Origin: UKL13-2 sp044346745
Lineage (GTDB): Bacteria > Pseudomonadota > Gammaproteobacteria > Burkholderiales > Usitatibacteraceae
NCBI GenBank assembly: GCA_044346745.1
Contig: JBIIYQ010000004.1
Span: 1 to 56,935 of the forward strand
DNA: 56,935 bases
Reading direction: 5' to 3'
The notes under the pieces were generated by a model. It worked only from the letters and a program-made list of their open reading frames with translations. It was not told the origin of the DNA and ran no database searches. The translations under genes and the position numbers were made by a program. Within the stretch, counting starts at the first letter, position 1, and each line of letters begins with the position of its first letter. Shown in pieces: positions 54,752 through 56,935 of this stretch.

Positions 54752-55546
54752 ATGTACCGCATTAACAATGGCTTTCATACCAGCGACTTATGGGTGTCCT
54801 TGATTACAACTGCCGCACTGACCTTGCTGACCGCTTTGCCAACGAAGTGCTCCGCATGGGAATGGAGCTGGGGCGGCAAATCGGTCACCGCCTCTGGCAA
54901 CGTAAAAACCGAGACACGCGACGTCAGCGGATTTTCTGGTATCTCGCTGTCACTGCCAGCCAAGGTGACCATCAAGCAGGGCAGCAAAGAAGGTCTCACG
55001 ATTGAGGCTGACGATAATTTTTTGCCGTTGATTGAAACCGTAGTGGAGCGCGGTCAACTACGCATCCGGCCAATCGAGAAAAACATGAGTTTCAAGGGCC
55101 GCAGCATGAAGCTCAACATCACCGTCGATGCGATCAACATCGAATCACTATCGGTCTCGGGTTCGGGTCATATCATCGTCGATCAACTGAACAGCCCTAA
55201 ACTGAAGACGTCGATTGCGGGCTCAGGCGACGTCAGCATCAGGTCACTCACCTCCGATAGCGTCAAGGTGTCTATCGCCGGGTCAGGCGACTTGAGTCTC
55301 GGTGGCACAGCCAATGAGATCGAAGGTTCCATCGCAGGCTCCGGCACGGTGACGGCTGATCGCCTCAGGGCCAAGAGTGTTGTGCTCAAAATTGCCGGTT
55401 CAGGCGACGCCACGCTCTGGGCAACCGACACCATGAAACTCTCCATCGCCGGATCGGGCGACGTGAAGTACTGGGGTAACGCTCAAGTGACGCAGTCAGT
55501 CGCGGGCTCGGGCAGCATCAAGCGACTTGGCACCGCGCCGAACTGA
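54752..55546 (+). CDS. DUF2807 exported repeat protein
   Basis: A 264-residue protein with a signal peptide (about 1-36, VSLITTAALTLLTALPTKCSA) and the DUF2807 head (VKTETRDVSGFSGISLSLPAKVTIKQG). Six or so copies of (S/K)IAGSGD/T..V recur every ~20 residues from about 145 to the end (TSIAGSGDVSI, SIAGSGDLSL, SIAGSGTVTA, KIAGSGDATL). This fits a beta-helix or beta-roll. Periplasmic or surface role is inferred; function unknown. GGAG lies just upstream of ATG 54752. Confidence 0.85.
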   Translation: MYRINNGFHTSDLWVSLITTAALTLLTALPTKCSAWEWSWGGKSVTASGNVKTETRDVSGFSGISLSLPAKVTIKQGSKEGLTIEADDNFLPLIETVVERGQLRIRPIEKNMSFKGRSMKLNITVDAINIESLSVSGSGHIIVDQLNSPKLKTSIAGSGDVSIRSLTSDSVKVSIAGSGDLSLGGTANEIEGSIAGSGTVTADRLRAKSVVLKIAGSGDATLWATDTMKLSIAGSGDVKYWGNAQVTQSVAGSGSIKRLGTAPN

Positions 55547-55586
55547 GCGTCGACGTAGATTCAGAAGCGCTTTAAAGTCATTGCAG

Positions 55587-55626
55587 GACGGGAGTTTTTG
55601 AGAATTTTTGCTCAGAAACGCCCGTC
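55587..55626 (+). repeat. 40-base palindromic repeat, copy 5
   Basis: The outer arms GACGGG / CCCGTC match the family and the inner stem TGAG/CTCA has its own paired change. It lies 40 bases after the DUF2807 gene and is followed by TTTTATTGACTTTT, so it could also terminate that gene. Confidence 0.8.
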
Positions 55627-55671
55627 TTTTATTGACTTTTGACTTTTGCAAGATAAAGCGTTGGCTGGCTG

Positions 55672-55716
55672 TTGAAACTACAGACGCGCCATTTTGATGT
55701 GTATTCATGTGTATAT
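55672..55716 (+). promoter_or_regulatory. Putative hicAB promoter with a direct-repeat operator
   Basis: TTGAAA at 55672-55677 and TGATGT at 55695-55700 are 17 bases apart and could be -35/-10. Two tandem 10-base units (ATGTGTATTC, ATGTGTATAT) at 55697-55716 end 6 bases before hicA. The ribbon-helix-helix part of HicB may bind there. Confidence 0.45.
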
Positions 55717-55722
55717 TCTGTC

Positions 55723-55908
55723 ATGTCCAGTGACGAAATCATTAAGCTGCTAAAGGCTGCTGGTTGGCGGAAGGTCCACCAAAAAGGCAGCCATACACAG
55801 TTCAAACATCACTCGCAGCCGGGCATGGTCACGGTGCCTCACCCAAAGAAAGATTTGCCGATCGCAACAGCGAAGGCCATTCTCAAACAAGCAGGATTAG
55901 CGAAATGA
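55723..55908 (+). CDS. hicA: HicA-type mRNA interferase toxin
   Basis: A 61-residue protein with the HicA double-stranded RNA-binding fold. The catalytic His is in KGSHTQFKHH, with AAGWRKVHQ before it. ATG 55723 is chosen as the family start (SSDEIIKLLKAAGW); the frame is open further upstream. Its stop overlaps the hicB start (ATGA). Confidence 0.92.
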   Translation: MSSDEIIKLLKAAGWRKVHQKGSHTQFKHHSQPGMVTVPHPKKDLPIATAKAILKQAGLAK

Positions 55909-56306
55909 AGTACTACCCCGTTATTGTCCACAAAGACAAAACCTCCGCTTTCGGTGTGATTGTGCCGGACTTACCCGGGTGTTTCTCGGCAGGGGAAACG
56001 TTGGAGGATGCGCTTCGCAACGTACAGGAAGCGGTGGAGGTACATCTCTGCGGCGAAGACATTGCGCCGGAGCCACGCGCAATGGAGCACTGGAAAAACA
56101 ATCCCGAGTACAAGAAAGCCTATGCCGTTACCCTAGCGCCGGTGGATCTCTCGTTTATGAACGACAAGACGGTGCGTATCAATATCACGGCACGCCAGAG
56201 CGAGCTCGCCATTGTGGACCGCGCTGCCAAAGCCGCGCACATGGATCGCTCCGCATACCTCGTGACTGCAGCGATTGCGAAGGCGAAGACGGCACAGGCA
56301 CGCTAA
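55905..56306 (+). CDS. hicB: HicB-type antitoxin with ribbon-helix-helix
   Basis: A 133-residue antitoxin. The N-terminal partial RNase H-like fold (FGVIVPDLPGCFSAGETLEDALRNVQEAVEVHL) binds HicA; the C-terminal ribbon-helix-helix (KTVRINITARQSELAIVDRAAKAAHMDRSAYLV) should bind the operator. The order hicA-hicB with a 4-base overlap is typical. Confidence 0.92.
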   Translation: MKYYPVIVHKDKTSAFGVIVPDLPGCFSAGETLEDALRNVQEAVEVHLCGEDIAPEPRAMEHWKNNPEYKKAYAVTLAPVDLSFMNDKTVRINITARQSELAIVDRAAKAAHMDRSAYLVTAAIAKAKTAQAR

Positions 56307-56328
56307 CGCGGGCGGGCGCAGTTAGCGA

Positions 56329-56481
56329 TCAAGGTGAAAAGTATTCGTGGTCTCCCGATTGTTGTCCGATTGTTGCAATCCCGGCTGACTCCGCCAGGCG
56401 CTCAACACTGACTTCATTCTTTAGCCGCTCTATCTCTGCCTGTGAATAATCGGGTGTCCCCAATGCTGTTCCACCTGCCAC
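56329..56481 (-). pseudogene. N-terminal fragment resembling CHC2-type primase proteins
   Basis: A GTG-started frame of 50 residues. The segment YSQAEIERLKNEVSVERLAESAGI resembles the start of mobile-element CHC2 zinc-finger/primase proteins, but the zinc residues that should follow are replaced by GQQSGDHEYFSP and a stop. So it is a remnant at most. It lies between hicB and the Y1 transposase remnant. Confidence 0.45.
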
Positions 56482-56517
56482 TCCCTTAAGTGAAATTAGG
56501 CTCTCAAAACAAAGGCC

Positions 56518-56898
56518 TCAGCTTGCCTGAACCGAGTCAGAAAGCTGTCTCCACGGCGCAGCAAACGTATTCAAAGACTTGTAGCGGCTAGCCCACAGCG
56601 TTCCGGTACGCCGATGGTTGCCATTGACGTATTGGACGTAACGACGGCCTAGCGAGATGATGAGCTTTTGTACGGCCTCTGCCTTCTTCGGGGTGAGAAG
56701 GAGATGCAGGTATTGGTCAGCAGGACCTTGGCGTGGAGTTTGCATTCCGCGCTCGCCGAGCGCTTCGCCTAGCCAGTGCAGATAGCTGGTGTAGTCTTCT
56801 TTGCCGAAGAAACAAGGCTCACGATTATGCCCACGCTGCACGATGCGGAGCGGTACGCCATCGAGGTGGATGCGGGGGCGGCGAGGCCTGAAGGCAGG
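56518..56898 (-). pseudogene. Decayed Y1 (REP-associated type) transposase
   Basis: Open to 56898 on the minus strand. It has RRPRIHLDGVPLRIVQRGHNREPCFFGKEDYTSYLHWLGEA and LLLTPKKAEAVQKLIISLGRRYVQYVN and HRRTGTLWASRYKS, all typical of REP-associated tyrosine transposases. The expected HxH metal motif (THVHLL-like) reads QYLHLL, so one His is lost, and the initiator Met before RRPRIH is missing. It is likely non-functional. Confidence 0.72.
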
Positions 56899-56935
56899 CT
56901 AGCACGGAAATATATCGAGCCTGAAAATCATCTAG

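Noticed and set aside
15884..55626. The 40-base palindromes as CRISPR repeats
   Set aside because: Copies are thousands of bases apart with no spacers and no cas genes in the window.

Overview
The window looks like a betaproteobacterial chromosome segment of moderately high GC. Three things point there: the block tRNA-Pro / MerR-like gene / ihfA / pheT / pheS / rplT / rpmI / infC / thrS / tRNA-Val; a pyruvate dehydrogenase operon aceE-aceF-lpdA whose E3 carries its own lipoyl domain; and the order surE-pcm-nlpD. Genus cannot be told from this sequence alone.

Layout. 1-1.3 kb is insertion-sequence debris next to tRNA-Pro: an IS3-family fragment sits inside an IS1380-family remnant. 1.3-9.1 kb is the translation block on the minus strand, with an AUC start for infC. 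9.3-15.8 kb holds a DUF808 membrane protein and a cyanophycin cluster: cyanophycinase, cyanophycin synthetase and a Mur-ligase-only homologue. 16.0-19.2 kb on the plus strand is a 4-hydroxyproline catabolic operon whose FAD oxidase is broken by an in-frame TGA. 19.5-26.3 kb is a five-gene minus-strand signalling cluster: PP2C phosphatase, FHA protein, metallo-beta-lactamase phosphodiesterase-like protein, GAF-fused GspE/PilB ATPase and GAF-HD-GYP phosphodiesterase. 26.9-32.9 kb is the pyruvate dehydrogenase operon. 33-37.6 kb holds small metabolic and hypothetical genes, including a NUDIX gene frameshifted by a heptanucleotide repeat. 37.6-38.4 kb is non-coding, repeat-like DNA at the place where rpoS usually follows nlpD. 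38.4-44.8 kb carries nlpD, pcm, surE, lolA, ftsK and a Crp/Fnr regulator. 45-54.7 kb on the plus strand carries trxB, an Smr-domain gene, a lipid A aminoarabinose (arn) operon with arnA split in two and no arnD, and purE-purK coupled to its end. The right end has a DUF2807 protein, a HicAB toxin-antitoxin module and two decayed mobile-element-type fragments.

Between these genes lies a dispersed 40-base palindromic element in five copies, two of them near-identical in opposite orientations. A decayed Y1 (REP-associated type) transposase is in the same window. The least conventional features are the signalling cluster built around a GAF-fused secretion-type ATPase, the 40-base repeat family, the Mur-ligase-only partner of cyanophycin synthetase, and a lolA signal-peptide region made partly of a dispersed repeat. 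All functional calls come from reading motifs; no database search was run.
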